A stretch of 7,167 nucleotides of DNA from Methanomicrobiaceae archaeon UBA436 (GCA_002497965.1 DAFR01000033.1:1-7167), one strand, 5' to 3'; numbered from the stretch's first letter, positions 1-6,067 are shown. The notes: generated from the letters alone by a model not told the origin. Numbers and translations: made by a program.

Positions 1-122
1 GAGAACTCTTAATACGATCGTCCTGCTAGAAGATAACCCCTTTGTTTCCATTGGAAAACTAAACTCCGGGATCTCAGGCTGACTGCCCGCTTCTGGGAGC
101 CAAACGTGGTCTCATGAAAGAG

Positions 123-133
123 CTTTTATAAGG
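123..133. promoter_or_regulatory. Candidate TATA box, either strand
   Basis: The sequence CTTTTATAAGG resembles an archaeal TATA box and reads almost equally well on the other strand as CCTTATAAAAG. On the plus strand it would place a start near 153-155, just before the inverted repeat; on the minus strand near 98-100, leading out of the left edge. A short GGTGG/CCACC stem (132-136 with 151-155) follows it. No gene fixes the direction. Confidence 0.35.
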
Positions 134-175
134 TGGTTTTTCCCTGGACCCCACCCTTTCATTTCCAGTGGAGAG

Positions 176-222
176 TGATGACGATACAACCTGTTGTATC
201 GTCTGTAAAACTGATGACGATA
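176..222 (+). repeat. Direct repeat TGATGACGATA, two copies
   Basis: The 11-base sequence TGATGACGATA occurs at 176-186 and again at 212-222, with starts 36 bases apart. The first copy overlaps the left arm of the inverted repeat. Each copy contains TGATGA, the core of a C box in archaeal C/D RNAs. Only one good CTGA D box is seen (211-214), and it overlaps the second copy, so a normal C/D guide RNA is not supported. Confidence 0.5.
180..203. repeat. Perfect 11-bp inverted repeat (operator-like or hairpin)
   Basis: GACGATACAAC (180-190) and GTTGTATCGTC (193-203) are exact reverse complements separated by CT. In DNA this is a 24-bp dyad typical in size of a dimeric regulator's operator. In RNA it could form a 10-bp stem with a four-base loop. 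No T-run follows, so it is not a terminator. The inner TGTATCGT also occurs at 3701-3708 upstream of hel308. Confidence 0.6.
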
Positions 223-246
223 TTCATTTGTAACTCTCTTGGTATG

Positions 247-257
247 AATATAAAAAT
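247..257 (+). promoter_or_regulatory. Candidate TATA box for a small transcript
   Basis: AATATAAAAAT is a good match to an archaeal TATA box in an AT-rich stretch. Usual archaeal spacing would put the start near 277-280. No protein gene begins there, so it may drive the putative RNA ending at the T-run at 404-409, or a long leader of moaB. Confidence 0.35.
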
Positions 258-277
258 GTATTCTTTTGATCCTCTTT

Positions 278-409
278 TTCATCCCTTAGGTCGTTGAACT
301 CTGTATGGTATCGGGCTGCAGGGTCTTCACCACCTAACCATCACCCCTCCATGTTCCAGTTGAAATAAAGGGGTCGGGGTTCACGGTGCTCCTGGGTGGC
401 CTCTTTTTT
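278..409 (+). ncRNA. Possible structured small RNA or transcript end
   Basis: This is inferred from structure only. CCACC (330-334) can pair with GGTGG (395-399), AACC (336-339) with GGTT (378-381), and ACCCCT (343-348) with AGGGGT (369-374), giving nested stems with a roughly 20-base apical loop. A run of six T (404-409) follows, as at many archaeal transcript ends. A TATA-like box lies at 247-257. I do not recognise an RNA family. It might be only a terminator, or a moaB leader. The 5' end is estimated from TATA spacing. Confidence 0.25.
404..409 (+). terminator. T-run, possible archaeal transcription stop
   Basis: Six consecutive T residues follow the GGTGG arm of the nested stem at 330-399, and a second shorter run (TTTT, 422-425) comes soon after. 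T-rich tracts are the main intrinsic termination signal in archaea. It would end any plus-strand transcript begun at the upstream TATA-like boxes before moaB. Confidence 0.3.
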
Positions 410-497
410 AGCAGAACTCTCTTTTAGCATAAGTATTCTCAACCACCAGCCAATAATCGAATAAGAGAAGAAGTAAAATCAATGCTCACTGATAAAT

Positions 498-504
498 GGT
501 AATC
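498..504 (+). promoter_or_regulatory. Ribosome binding site of moaB
   Basis: GGTAATC differs by one base from GGTGATC, the sequence complementary to the 3' end of archaeal 16S rRNA, and lies two bases before the ATG at 507. It supports that start. It overlaps the stop of a tiny frame (482-502). Confidence 0.45.
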
Positions 505-506
505 AG

Positions 507-1007
507 ATGGACGAGAGTCACTATAAACCAATCACAGTGACCGCCGCGGTTATAACAGTCTCCTCGACCCGGAATTTCGGGACCGATACCAGCGGGAAGG
601 TTCTCATCGACCTCCTTACCGGCGCAGGCATTGAGGTGACCCACTACGCTCTGATCCCGGACGACCGGGAAAGGATCCGCGCGGAGGTCAGCGGAGCGCT
701 ATCACGTGCAAACTGTGTTCTCGTTACCGGGGGTACCGGTCTCACGCCGGACGATGTCACGATAGAAGCCGTCGCGCCGCTGCTTGAGAAGACGATCGAC
801 GGTTTTGGGGAACTTTTCAGACTGAAGAGTTACCAAGAGGTGGGGACGGCCGCTATACTCTCACGTGCGATCGCCGGGGTTATCGAGGGCCGCGCGGTCT
901 TCTGCATCCCGGGGTCGACCGGGGCCGTGACCCTTGCCGCGCGGGAGATCATCATCCCGGAGATCAGGCATATCCTCAGCCACGCCTCGAGCAAGCCTCA
1001 GCGGTAG
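507..1007 (+). CDS. moaB: MoaB/MogA-family molybdopterin adenylyltransferase
   Basis: This 166-residue protein is a soluble member of the MoaB/MogA family, which adenylylates molybdopterin so that MoeA can insert molybdate or tungstate. The visible family signatures are the nucleotide-binding loop TGGTG (74-78) followed by LTPDDVTIEA (79-88), the GFGELFRLKS segment (99-108), GTAAILSRAIAG (113-124) and the IPGSTGA loop (134-140). Length is usual for the family (about 160-190). The ATG is preceded by a GGTAATC ribosome binding site. It is the only forward gene here and converges on cgi121 with a 10-base overlap. In a methanogen the cofactor would serve formylmethanofuran and formate dehydrogenases. 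MoaB and MogA cannot be separated reliably by eye; the length and motif order favour MoaB. The family assignment itself is firm. Confidence 0.92.
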   Translation: MDESHYKPITVTAAVITVSSTRNFGTDTSGKVLIDLLTGAGIEVTHYALIPDDRERIRAEVSGALSRANCVLVTGGTGLTPDDVTIEAVAPLLEKTIDGFGELFRLKSYQEVGTAAILSRAIAGVIEGRAVFCIPGSTGAVTLAAREIIIPEIRHILSHASSKPQR

Positions 1008-1519
1008 ACCTGAAGGAGGGCCACCCGTTCGAGCACCAGTTCGCGGAACCGCTCCTCCCCGACCACACCTATCTCCTCGGGGGTGATACCGAAAAGTTCC
1101 GCAAGACGCTCGCGTTTCGCGGGATCGATCCCCTCCTCCGGGTCCGTCTCAACAAACTCCACGAGATCGGCAAGCCTCTCCCTGGCACCGGTTGCTGGGG
1201 GGCAGATGGCAACATAGGCGCGGTTCTCACCGGTGTGGACACCATATGACCCGGCCAGGTGGCACTGTCGTGTCCCCGCGGCGTAGAGGAGGGTCTCCAT
1301 CTCAAACGAGTTTGATATCGCATCACCGCTCTCCCAGGCCCGCCAGGCGTGCAGGAGTGCCGCCTCCACATGCTCGCGCCCCGCCAGACGCCCAGCGTCA
1401 AAGAGGATGATGTTTGTTCCACAATCATCGGCGATCTTCCGAACGTCGTTTAAGAACTCTCTGGTATCCTCAACGGTGAAGACCGCGGTGTAGATCTCGC
1501 ATCGCACCCCTCTCATCAT
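998..1519 (-). CDS. cgi121: KEOPS complex subunit Cgi121
   Basis: This 173-residue protein matches Cgi121 (the human TPRKB family), a small subunit of KEOPS. With Kae1, Bud32 and Pcc1, KEOPS transfers threonylcarbamoyl to A37 of ANN-reading tRNAs to make t6A. Cgi121 binds Bud32 and the tRNA 3' end. The recognisable core is ALLHAWRAWESGDAISN (54-70), METLLYAAGTRQ (74-85) and the GVHTGENRAYVAICPP segment (93-108). The length is typical. Its ribosome binding site GGTGAG (1527-1522) contains the stop codon of hel308, three bases before the first ATG; the second ATG (1516) has a more usual spacing and may be the true start, giving 172 residues. It is the last gene of the minus-strand series and overlaps the end of moaB. 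The other KEOPS genes are not in this window. Confidence 0.9.
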   Translation of the reverse strand: MMRGVRCEIYTAVFTVEDTREFLNDVRKIADDCGTNIILFDAGRLAGREHVEAALLHAWRAWESGDAISNSFEMETLLYAAGTRQCHLAGSYGVHTGENRAYVAICPPATGARERLADLVEFVETDPEEGIDPAKRERLAELFGITPEEIGVVGEERFRELVLERVALLQVYR

Positions 1520-1521
1520 AT

Positions 1522-1527
1522 CTCACC
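1522..1527 (-). promoter_or_regulatory. Ribosome binding site of cgi121 inside the hel308 stop
   Basis: Read on the minus strand, GGTGAG includes the TGA that ends hel308 (1525-1523). It lies directly before the two candidate ATG codons of cgi121 at 1519 and 1516. This arrangement suggests coupled translation of the two genes. Confidence 0.6.
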
Positions 1528-3661
1528 CAAACCTGGAGAGGGTCGACTGCGTTTCAGCCGGCTCCTCGATCTCCCCGCCGCCACCATCTAGTTGCTCGAA
1601 GATCCGGGCGGCGATCCCGCTCCCAAGGATGTTCCCAACCCTCTCGGGTCCCGCCGCACGGAGCGCCTCGATCGAGTCGATCCCGTTGTTGAAAAGCCGG
1701 CGGGCGCGGACCCTGCCGATCCCGCGGAGCCTGATGAGTGGGAGGACCTCCCTCCTGACACCGTGTTGGACACGGAGTTCCATCTCCTCGATGGGGTGCA
1801 GAAGGTGCGGGGCAAAGAGGCCCGCCAGGCGTTGGGCTGCATGGACCAGCCATGTCACGCTCTCCACCATCCCGTGGATGTCCCCCGGGCCGACGTTGTA
1901 GCGTTCGCAGATCGTATCCTCCCCCGTCTCGTTGACCCAGTCGGCGAGGAGGAGCGCGGTCTTGAGGCTCCGGTCGAACCCCTCGCCACCGTCCCACGGG
2001 ATCTCCAGCCAGAGTTCGTCCTGGTGGTCGGCCACGAACCGGTCGAGGAGGTAGATATCTTTCTGCCTCACATAGAGCGTCGGCATATCCGGTGTCGAGC
2101 AGAGTAGATGCAGGAGCCCGATCTCGGTGTACTCCTTCTGGCCGGCCATCGCCGTCACGATCAACTCAGCGCTCCTCGGGTCGATGTAGAGCCGGGAGAC
2201 GAGAGAACCATAGTCGGTGGTATCGAGCCACCCTCCAACATCGGTGATCATCTCGGCTTCCAGCAGGAAGTCGAGCACCCGATCGACGACCCTCTTTAAT
2301 GCGAGTGGGTTCTCGCCCTGGTGTGCGTAGAAAGTCCCGTCCATGAAACCCATGACCTCGTCACGCTCGCGTGCAAAACCTGTCGCGATGAGTGAGAGTA
2401 TGTGGGTGCAGAGGATAGCCTCGTTGGCGCAGCGGCTCCGGACATCCTCCGGTGGCGCCTCGATGTAGCAATCAAAGAGTTCGTCGACCATATCGTCGGA
2501 CTTCGCTATAAGGACAGCCTCGCCATATGGGTCGAGGTGTGGCCGCCCGGCACGTCCGGCCATCTGCCGATACTCCCTGACAGGGATGGGGACCATCCCC
2601 TCGCCGGCGTTGAACCGCATGTAGTCGCGGACGATAACCCTTCTTGCAGGGAGATTCAGCCCGGCGGCGAGGGTTGGGGTGGAGGCGATCACCTTGATAT
2701 ACCCCTCCCTGAACCCCTGCTCGACGATCTGGCGCTCTTCCCGTGGAAGCCCAGCGTGATGGAATGCTGCACCCGCTGCAACGCAGGCGGCCAGGGTCTT
2801 TCCCATATCGGTCGCGGCATTCGAGCGGATCCTGTCTGCGTATCCGGCAAGGATGGGGTTTGAAAGTTTAAGTCCCGATGCTGCGCGTTTTGCAAACGCC
2901 TCCGCGTTCTTGCGGGAACTGACAAAGACCAGACACTGCCCCCCCTCAGCGACCGTGTCGAGGACAAGGTCCAGGTCCTCGTGTTTGCTCCTGCGCTCGA
3001 TCTGGCGGATGCTGTCGGTGAAGTGGATAGTGTCGAGAAGGAAGACCCCCTCCCGGAGTTCGACCGGCCGCCAGTCGCTCTCTACGAGTTCGGCGTCCAG
3101 CCATCCGGCGAGATCCCCCGGGTTTCCGATGGTCGCCGAGAGGGCGATGATCTGCATCCCCTCGTTTTTATGCCGGAGTTTTGTAATAACCATCTCAAGC
3201 GTCGCTCCCCGGGAGGGGTCGTCGATCAGGTGAACCTCATCGATAACCAGGAGGCTGATCTCCGAGAGCCAGGGTGTTCGGTTACGCAGGAGCGAGTCGA
3301 CCTTCTCGCTTGTTGCAACTATGATATCGTTTCGCCCCAGGTACTCGTCCCGCCGGTCGAAGTCCCCTGTGGCGATCCCGACACGGAGCCCTTTCCCCGA
3401 GAACTCCTCGAACTTCTCGCTTGCCAGAGCCCGGAGTGGAACTATGTAGAGGCATTTACCGCCATTTGCCACCTGGTGGTGCATCGCCATCTCGGCTACC
3501 AGGGTCTTTCCGCTCGCCGTGGGGATGGCGATGAGGAGGTTTTTGCCCGAGAAAAGCCCTGCCTCGACGCAGGCCGCCTGCGGCGGGTATAACTCTCTGA
3601 TCCCGTGGTCGGTGTAACTGGCTGCAAGTTGCGCCGGGAGAGGGAGGTCGGCTATCTCCAT
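1523..3661 (-). CDS. hel308: ATP-dependent DNA helicase Hel308
   Basis: This 712-residue superfamily 2, Ski2-like helicase unwinds DNA 3' to 5' and acts on stalled or branched replication forks. Motifs are in order: Q-motif region LYPPQ (24-28), Walker A PTASGKT (47-53), motif Ia [14 protein letters not shown] (74-87), the DEVH box (141-144), SAT (175-177), motif [16 protein letters not shown] (243-256), motif V around [15 protein letters not shown] (326-340) and motif [11 protein letters not shown] (366-374). The winged-helix and ratchet domains follow, then a C-terminal helix-hairpin-helix region (about 639-691) containing [13 protein letters not shown]. Family length is about 690-750. The ATG at 3661 is chosen because MEIADLPLP matches the usual Hel308 N-terminus and GGGGTG precedes it; a GTG two codons upstream (3667) is possible. 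The last residues, QSTLSRF (705-711), resemble a PCNA-binding PIP box. The gene is intact and tightly linked to cgi121. Confidence 0.96.
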   Translation of the reverse strand: MEIADLPLPAQLAASYTDHGIRELYPPQAACVEAGLFSGKNLLIAIPTASGKTLVAEMAMHHQVANGGKCLYIVPLRALASEKFEEFSGKGLRVGIATGDFDRRDEYLGRNDIIVATSEKVDSLLRNRTPWLSEISLLVIDEVHLIDDPSRGATLEMVITKLRHKNEGMQIIALSATIGNPGDLAGWLDAELVESDWRPVELREGVFLLDTIHFTDSIRQIERRSKHEDLDLVLDTVAEGGQCLVFVSSRKNAEAFAKRAASGLKLSNPILAGYADRIRSNAATDMGKTLAACVAAGAAFHHAGLPREERQIVEQGFREGYIKVIASTPTLAAGLNLPARRVIVRDYMRFNAGEGMVPIPVREYRQMAGRAGRPHLDPYGEAVLIAKSDDMVDELFDCYIEAPPEDVRSRCANEAILCTHILSLIATGFARERDEVMGFMDGTFYAHQGENPLALKRVVDRVLDFLLEAEMITDVGGWLDTTDYGSLVSRLYIDPRSAELIVTAMAGQKEYTEIGLLHLLCSTPDMPTLYVRQKDIYLLDRFVADHQDELWLEIPWDGGEGFDRSLKTALLLADWVNETGEDTICERYNVGPGDIHGMVESVTWLVHAAQRLAGLFAPHLLHPIEEMELRVQHGVRREVLPLIRLRGIGRVRARRLFNNGIDSIEALRAAGPERVGNILGSGIAARIFEQLDGGGGEIEEPAETQSTLSRFG

Positions 3662-3664
3662 ATA

Positions 3665-3670
3665 CACCCC
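3665..3670 (-). promoter_or_regulatory. Ribosome binding site of hel308
   Basis: Minus-strand GGGGTG lies three bases before the ATG at 3661 and resembles the archaeal GAGGTG consensus. It supports that ATG over the GTG at 3667, which would overlap it. It lies within the 19-base element 3665-3683. Confidence 0.4.
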
Positions 3671-3683
3671 TTCATTTCCACTG
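3665..3683. repeat. 19-base element shared with 152-170
   Basis: CACCCCTTCATTTCCACTG matches 152-170 at 17 of 19 positions, and a version with one extra base and few substitutions lies at 342-362. Here it sits between the TATA-like box and the hel308 start. Part of the match may reflect the ribosome binding site, but the conserved TTCATTTCCA is outside it. The function is unknown. Confidence 0.4.
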
Positions 3684-3686
3684 CAA

Positions 3687-3697
3687 ACTGTATAACT
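3687..3697 (-). promoter_or_regulatory. Candidate TATA box of the hel308-cgi121 unit
   Basis: Minus-strand AGTTATACAGT lies in the 84-base gap between the KH gene and hel308. Its centre is about 31 bases before the ATG and 25 before the alternative GTG, so transcription would begin almost at the coding sequence, with a very short leader or none. The upstream TGTATCGT at 3701-3708 could be a regulator site. The box is only a fair match to consensus. Confidence 0.35.
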
Positions 3698-3745
3698 CCC
3701 TGTATCGTTACAACCCCGGATGGAGAGGGGTTCGCCACTCCAGTA

Positions 3746-4288
3746 TCACGAGTAATACTCCAGCATCTCCTGCCTGGCTTCCTTCTTTTTCCGGTCGAGG
3801 AAAGCGTAGACAGTCTCGTGGGGCACGCCCTGGATCAGCATTTCCACTGCTTTCCTCGCGATCTCAACCTGCTCCGGGAGGCCGATGATCGCTACGGTCT
3901 TCCCGTAGACCGAGATCTCTGTCCCGGTCATATCTTCGATCTGGGCACGAGATGTGCCGGATTTCCCTATAATCCTGCCCCGGAGCCGTTCGAGGTGCCG
4001 GGTTGTCCCCGCCAGGTCGGTGAGATCGATGAGAACGAGGATCATGTCCTCCTCATCGAGGAGCCTGAATGCACGCTCAGGCGAGAACCCCCTGCCGATC
4101 GCGGATACGACGTTTGCTGCCGTCACGACCCCGACCGGGTCATCCCCCTCGATACTAACCAGCCCTTCCTCGCTGTCGATCTGGAGAGTTACTCCGGTCT
4201 TCTCCTCGATCTCGCGTTTCGTGGACCCGCTTTTACCGATGAGTGCGCCGATCCTTGATGTTGAAACTTTTGTATCCCTTTTTGTCAT
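3746..4288 (-). CDS. KH-domain protein, archaeal Dim2/Pno1 homologue
   Basis: This 180-residue RNA-binding protein has two KH domains. The first carries the GKSG loop at 18-21 within IGALIGKSGSTKREIEEKTG, and the second has GKSG at 108-111 within RGRIIGKSGTSRAQIEDMTG. It ends in a helical, lysine-rich segment after VPHETVYAFLDRKKKEA. This domain order and length match archaeal Dim2/Pno1, which binds near the 3' end of 16S rRNA and takes part in late small-subunit assembly with RIO1 and Nob1. The gene directly follows RIO1, a common archaeal arrangement that supports this role. The ATG at 4288 is preferred because GGGGGAT lies 11 bases upstream; a TTG at 4300, overlapping the RIO1 stop, would add four residues. 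The family is clear, but its exact partners here are inferred. Confidence 0.9.
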   Translation of the reverse strand: MTKRDTKVSTSRIGALIGKSGSTKREIEEKTGVTLQIDSEEGLVSIEGDDPVGVVTAANVVSAIGRGFSPERAFRLLDEEDMILVLIDLTDLAGTTRHLERLRGRIIGKSGTSRAQIEDMTGTEISVYGKTVAIIGLPEQVEIARKAVEMLIQGVPHETVYAFLDRKKKEARQEMLEYYS

Positions 4289-4296
4289 GGTTGGTG

Positions 4297-5082
4297 TCAA
4301 TCCCCCTGCTCTTTGGTCTTCGCTGCACCGGTGATTGCCGTGATGATCTCCTGTTCATCCTGCACATCGCAGTAACGGGAGAAGTAGCGATTCAGGTTTC
4401 TGATGTCCCGAACAAGAAATGTGCGTGCCTGCGGGTGATCCAGGGTTACCGCCTGCCCCATATCGATCAGGTATGGTTTCTCGTGGTAGAGGATATTGTA
4501 TTCGGATAGGTCGGCGTGAACCAGGCGGGCCTCCCTGTATAGTAGATCCACATAAGCGAGTATCTCGTTGTAGACCGCCCCGTAGTCGCTGACATCAGCG
4601 TTCCGGAGTTGCGGGTATGGGATCTCGTCTTCACCCAGGAACTCCATCAGGAGTATGTTTCGGTCGAACGCCAGCGGTTCCGGGGCCGGAATCCCGGCCT
4701 CGTGTGCCCTGGCCAGGTTGCTGAACTCCTTCTTCGTCCAGGCGAAGATTATACCCTTGCGCGTCCCACGGACGCTTGAGAACCGCCGGTCTCCTGCCAG
4801 GTAGTCGGTCATCGCCTTGAAGTTCCCGGTCTGGATCCGGTAGATCTTGATCGCTATCCCCTGCGCGCCACGTTCACCGTAGAAGACGTTTGCCTCTTTC
4901 CCGGTGCTGATAGGCCCGCCGATGCTTGAGATCAGTTTCCTGTGGACGAGTTTGTAGAGCGCGATAAGGGTGACCTCGTCGAAGACGTCGTCGCGTACCT
5001 TCAGGGAGTCTGCGTCTTTTATTTTGACTCCCATCTCCGCGATCTCGCGGTCGAACCGTTCATACTCTTCGTTGCGGCTCAC
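4297..5082 (-). CDS. rio1: RIO1-type serine/threonine kinase/ATPase
   Basis: This 261-residue protein is an atypical kinase of the RIO1 group, needed in late maturation of the small ribosomal subunit. The key elements are the RIO1-type phosphate-binding loop STGKEANV (59-66), the nucleotide-contacting lysine in IKIY (K79), the sequence NFKAMTDYLAGDRRF (87-101), the catalytic loop HADLSEYN (189-196, with D191 and N196) and the metal-binding aspartate in LIDMGQAV (D207, here DMG in place of the more common DFG). STGKEANV and HADLSEYN fit RIO1 better than RIO2. The start is GTG at 5082, preceded by GGTGAT (5094-5089) that contains the TyrRS stop. The length is normal and no key residue is missing. 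It is followed at once by the Dim2-like KH gene, consistent with a ribosome-assembly operon. Confidence 0.95.
   Translation of the reverse strand: MSRNEEYERFDREIAEMGVKIKDADSLKVRDDVFDEVTLIALYKLVHRKLISSIGGPISTGKEANVFYGERGAQGIAIKIYRIQTGNFKAMTDYLAGDRRFSSVRGTRKGIIFAWTKKEFSNLARAHEAGIPAPEPLAFDRNILLMEFLGEDEIPYPQLRNADVSDYGAVYNEILAYVDLLYREARLVHADLSEYNILYHEKPYLIDMGQAVTLDHPQARTFLVRDIRNLNRYFSRYCDVQDEQEIITAITGAAKTKEQGD
4300..4306 (-). promoter_or_regulatory. Ribosome binding site of the KH gene
   Basis: Minus-strand GGGGGAT occurs inside the end of the RIO1 gene, 11 bases before the ATG at 4288. It would be too close to serve the TTG at 4300, so it favours the ATG. Confidence 0.4.
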
Positions 5083-5088
5083 GGCCGA

Positions 5089-5094
5089 ATCACC
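5089..5094 (-). promoter_or_regulatory. Ribosome binding site of rio1 inside the tyrS stop
   Basis: Minus-strand GGTGAT is an exact match to the archaeal consensus and contains the TGA that ends the TyrRS gene (5092-5090). It lies six bases before the GTG at 5082, which it identifies as the start. It suggests translational coupling of the two genes. Confidence 0.65.
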
Positions 5095-6037
5095 TGCTGA
5101 AGACGTAATCGTGCACTGGGGCGAGGATATCTATGAGATGGCTGGCGGTGGCTGCCTTAAGGTCCATTGGATGGATCTCCCCGGCGGCGTAGGCGCGTTC
5201 GAGGTCTTCGTAGGCGTCGAATTCCCGATCACCGCCGAACTTCGCGGGCCGGGGGATGGTGATCTTTCCGCTCCGCGGGAAGATGTGGTAGCGCAGGATC
5301 TCAAGCACCGGATTGTTCTCGGTCTCCGGCGGGCAGAACGCTTTCTTAATCTTTCGCTGGATCTCCTCCTCAGAATCGGCGACCGATATCACGTTCCCGG
5401 CTGAGGATGACATCTTCTTACCATCAAGGCCGTTTATGATTGGTGTATGGATACATACTGGTGCCGGATACCCGATCGAGGGGAGGTGCTCCCGCGCGAG
5501 CATATGGATCTTCCGCTGGTCGATCCCGCCCACAGCGGCATCCACCTCCAGCGTCGCTATATCGACCATCTGCATGATGGGGTATATCATCTGGGAGACC
5601 ATCGGGTTCTCCATCTGCCGCCCGACCTCGTCCATACTCCTCTTTGCGCGGTTGAGGGTGACTCTCTGGGAGAGTTCGAGGACGGCAAGTTCGTAGTCCG
5701 ATGTTAACTGCACCTCCGAGCCCAGGACGTATCTTGCGCCTGAAAGCCCGAGCCCCTCAAAACATCGGCGGTTGTACTCGGCTATCTCCCGGATCTCCTC
5801 CATCGTCCCCTTGCGGTTCAGGAACGCATGGAGGTCGGCGATAAGCACGGTCACCTCGAACCCCGCCTGCTGCAGGTCCATCAGTTTGTTCACCGTCACC
5901 ATGTGGCCGAGGTGAATCTCCCCGCTCGGCTCGTAGCCGGTGTAGACCCGCCTGACAGGGCGGTCGAGGAGCGCCCGAAGTTCCTCCCCGGTTACAACCT
6001 CAACAGTATTACGGGTCGCCAGTTTGTATGGATCCAT
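5090..6037 (-). CDS. tyrS: Tyrosyl-tRNA synthetase (archaeal type)
   Basis: This 315-residue class I enzyme attaches tyrosine to tRNA-Tyr in the cytoplasm. It shows the HIGH-type motif HLGH (42-45) in YTGYEPSGEIHLGHM and the second signature KMSSS (208-212) followed by AGN. Tyr32 and Asp159, the latter in QMVDIATLEVD, match the tyrosine-contacting Tyr32 and Asp158 of the Methanocaldococcus jannaschii enzyme, and VGGIDQRKIHML (169-180) is characteristic. The length equals the compact archaeal form, without the bacterial C-terminal domain. The frame is open further upstream to 6184, but that stretch runs into the GAPDH gene and lacks family similarity, so ATG 6037 is chosen. No ribosome binding site precedes it. 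A TTAA-centred TATA-like box about 28 bases upstream suggests a leaderless message. TrpRS was considered and excluded by the tyrosine-pocket residues. Confidence 0.96.
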   Translation of the reverse strand: MDPYKLATRNTVEVVTGEELRALLDRPVRRVYTGYEPSGEIHLGHMVTVNKLMDLQQAGFEVTVLIADLHAFLNRKGTMEEIREIAEYNRRCFEGLGLSGARYVLGSEVQLTSDYELAVLELSQRVTLNRAKRSMDEVGRQMENPMVSQMIYPIMQMVDIATLEVDAAVGGIDQRKIHMLAREHLPSIGYPAPVCIHTPIINGLDGKKMSSSAGNVISVADSEEEIQRKIKKAFCPPETENNPVLEILRYHIFPRSGKITIPRPAKFGGDREFDAYEDLERAYAAGEIHPMDLKAATASHLIDILAPVHDYVFSR

Positions 6038-6060
6038 TAGAAAAGGTTGGTCTGTCGGGG

Positions 6061-6067
6061 AGTTAAT
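6061..6067 (-). promoter_or_regulatory. Weak TATA-like box of tyrS
   Basis: Minus-strand ATTAACT lies in the 56-base gap after GAPDH, centred about 28 bases before the TyrRS ATG, the same spacing as the clearer box before GAPDH. There is no ribosome binding site near the ATG, which fits a leaderless start. The core is a poor TATA match, so co-transcription from GAPDH is equally possible. Confidence 0.3.

Larger units (their letters stand above)
1..506. other. Intergenic region without a supported protein gene
   Basis: No reading frame here has credible protein features; all are short or broken. The region is more AT-rich than its neighbours, with TATA-like boxes at 123-133 and 247-257. It holds an inverted repeat at 180-203, a direct repeat of TGATGACGATA at 176-186 and 212-222, nested complementary segments between 330 and 399 followed by a T-run at 404-409, and two copies of a 19-21 base element (152-170 and 342-362). 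A short open stretch at 2-82 (+) could be the tail of a gene entering from the left, and another at 1-51 (-) could be the beginning of one leaving to the left; neither can be told from chance. The likely contents are promoters, operators and perhaps one small RNA. Confidence 0.6.

Noticed and set aside
1..51. Minus-strand ATG at 51 with an open frame running out of the left edge, behind the TATA-like box at 123-133
   Set aside because: Only 17 codons are visible and the ribosome binding site is weak; it cannot be told from chance without the sequence to the left.
2..82. Open plus-strand frame ending in TGA at 80-82, possible tail of an upstream gene
   Set aside because: Only 26 codons are visible and no family motif can be recognised; an open frame of this length is common by chance.
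77..154. Minus-strand frame of 25 codons starting at a GTG placed like the alternative hel308 GTG in the shared 19-base element
   Set aside because: Very short, with no recognisable protein; the similarity is limited to the start region.
175..240. Classical C/D box guide RNA
   Set aside because: Two TGATGA boxes exist, but the single CTGA overlaps the second box and no terminal D box follows; the palindrome would also occupy the first guide region.
482..502. Tiny upstream frame (MLTDKW) ending four bases before moaB
   Set aside because: Six residues with no ribosome binding site of its own; it may be a leader peptide but nothing supports translation.
1592..2107. Long plus-strand frame opposite hel308
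   Set aside because: It is antisense to a clear helicase gene and lacks any protein motif; GC-rich coding DNA routinely gives such shadow frames.
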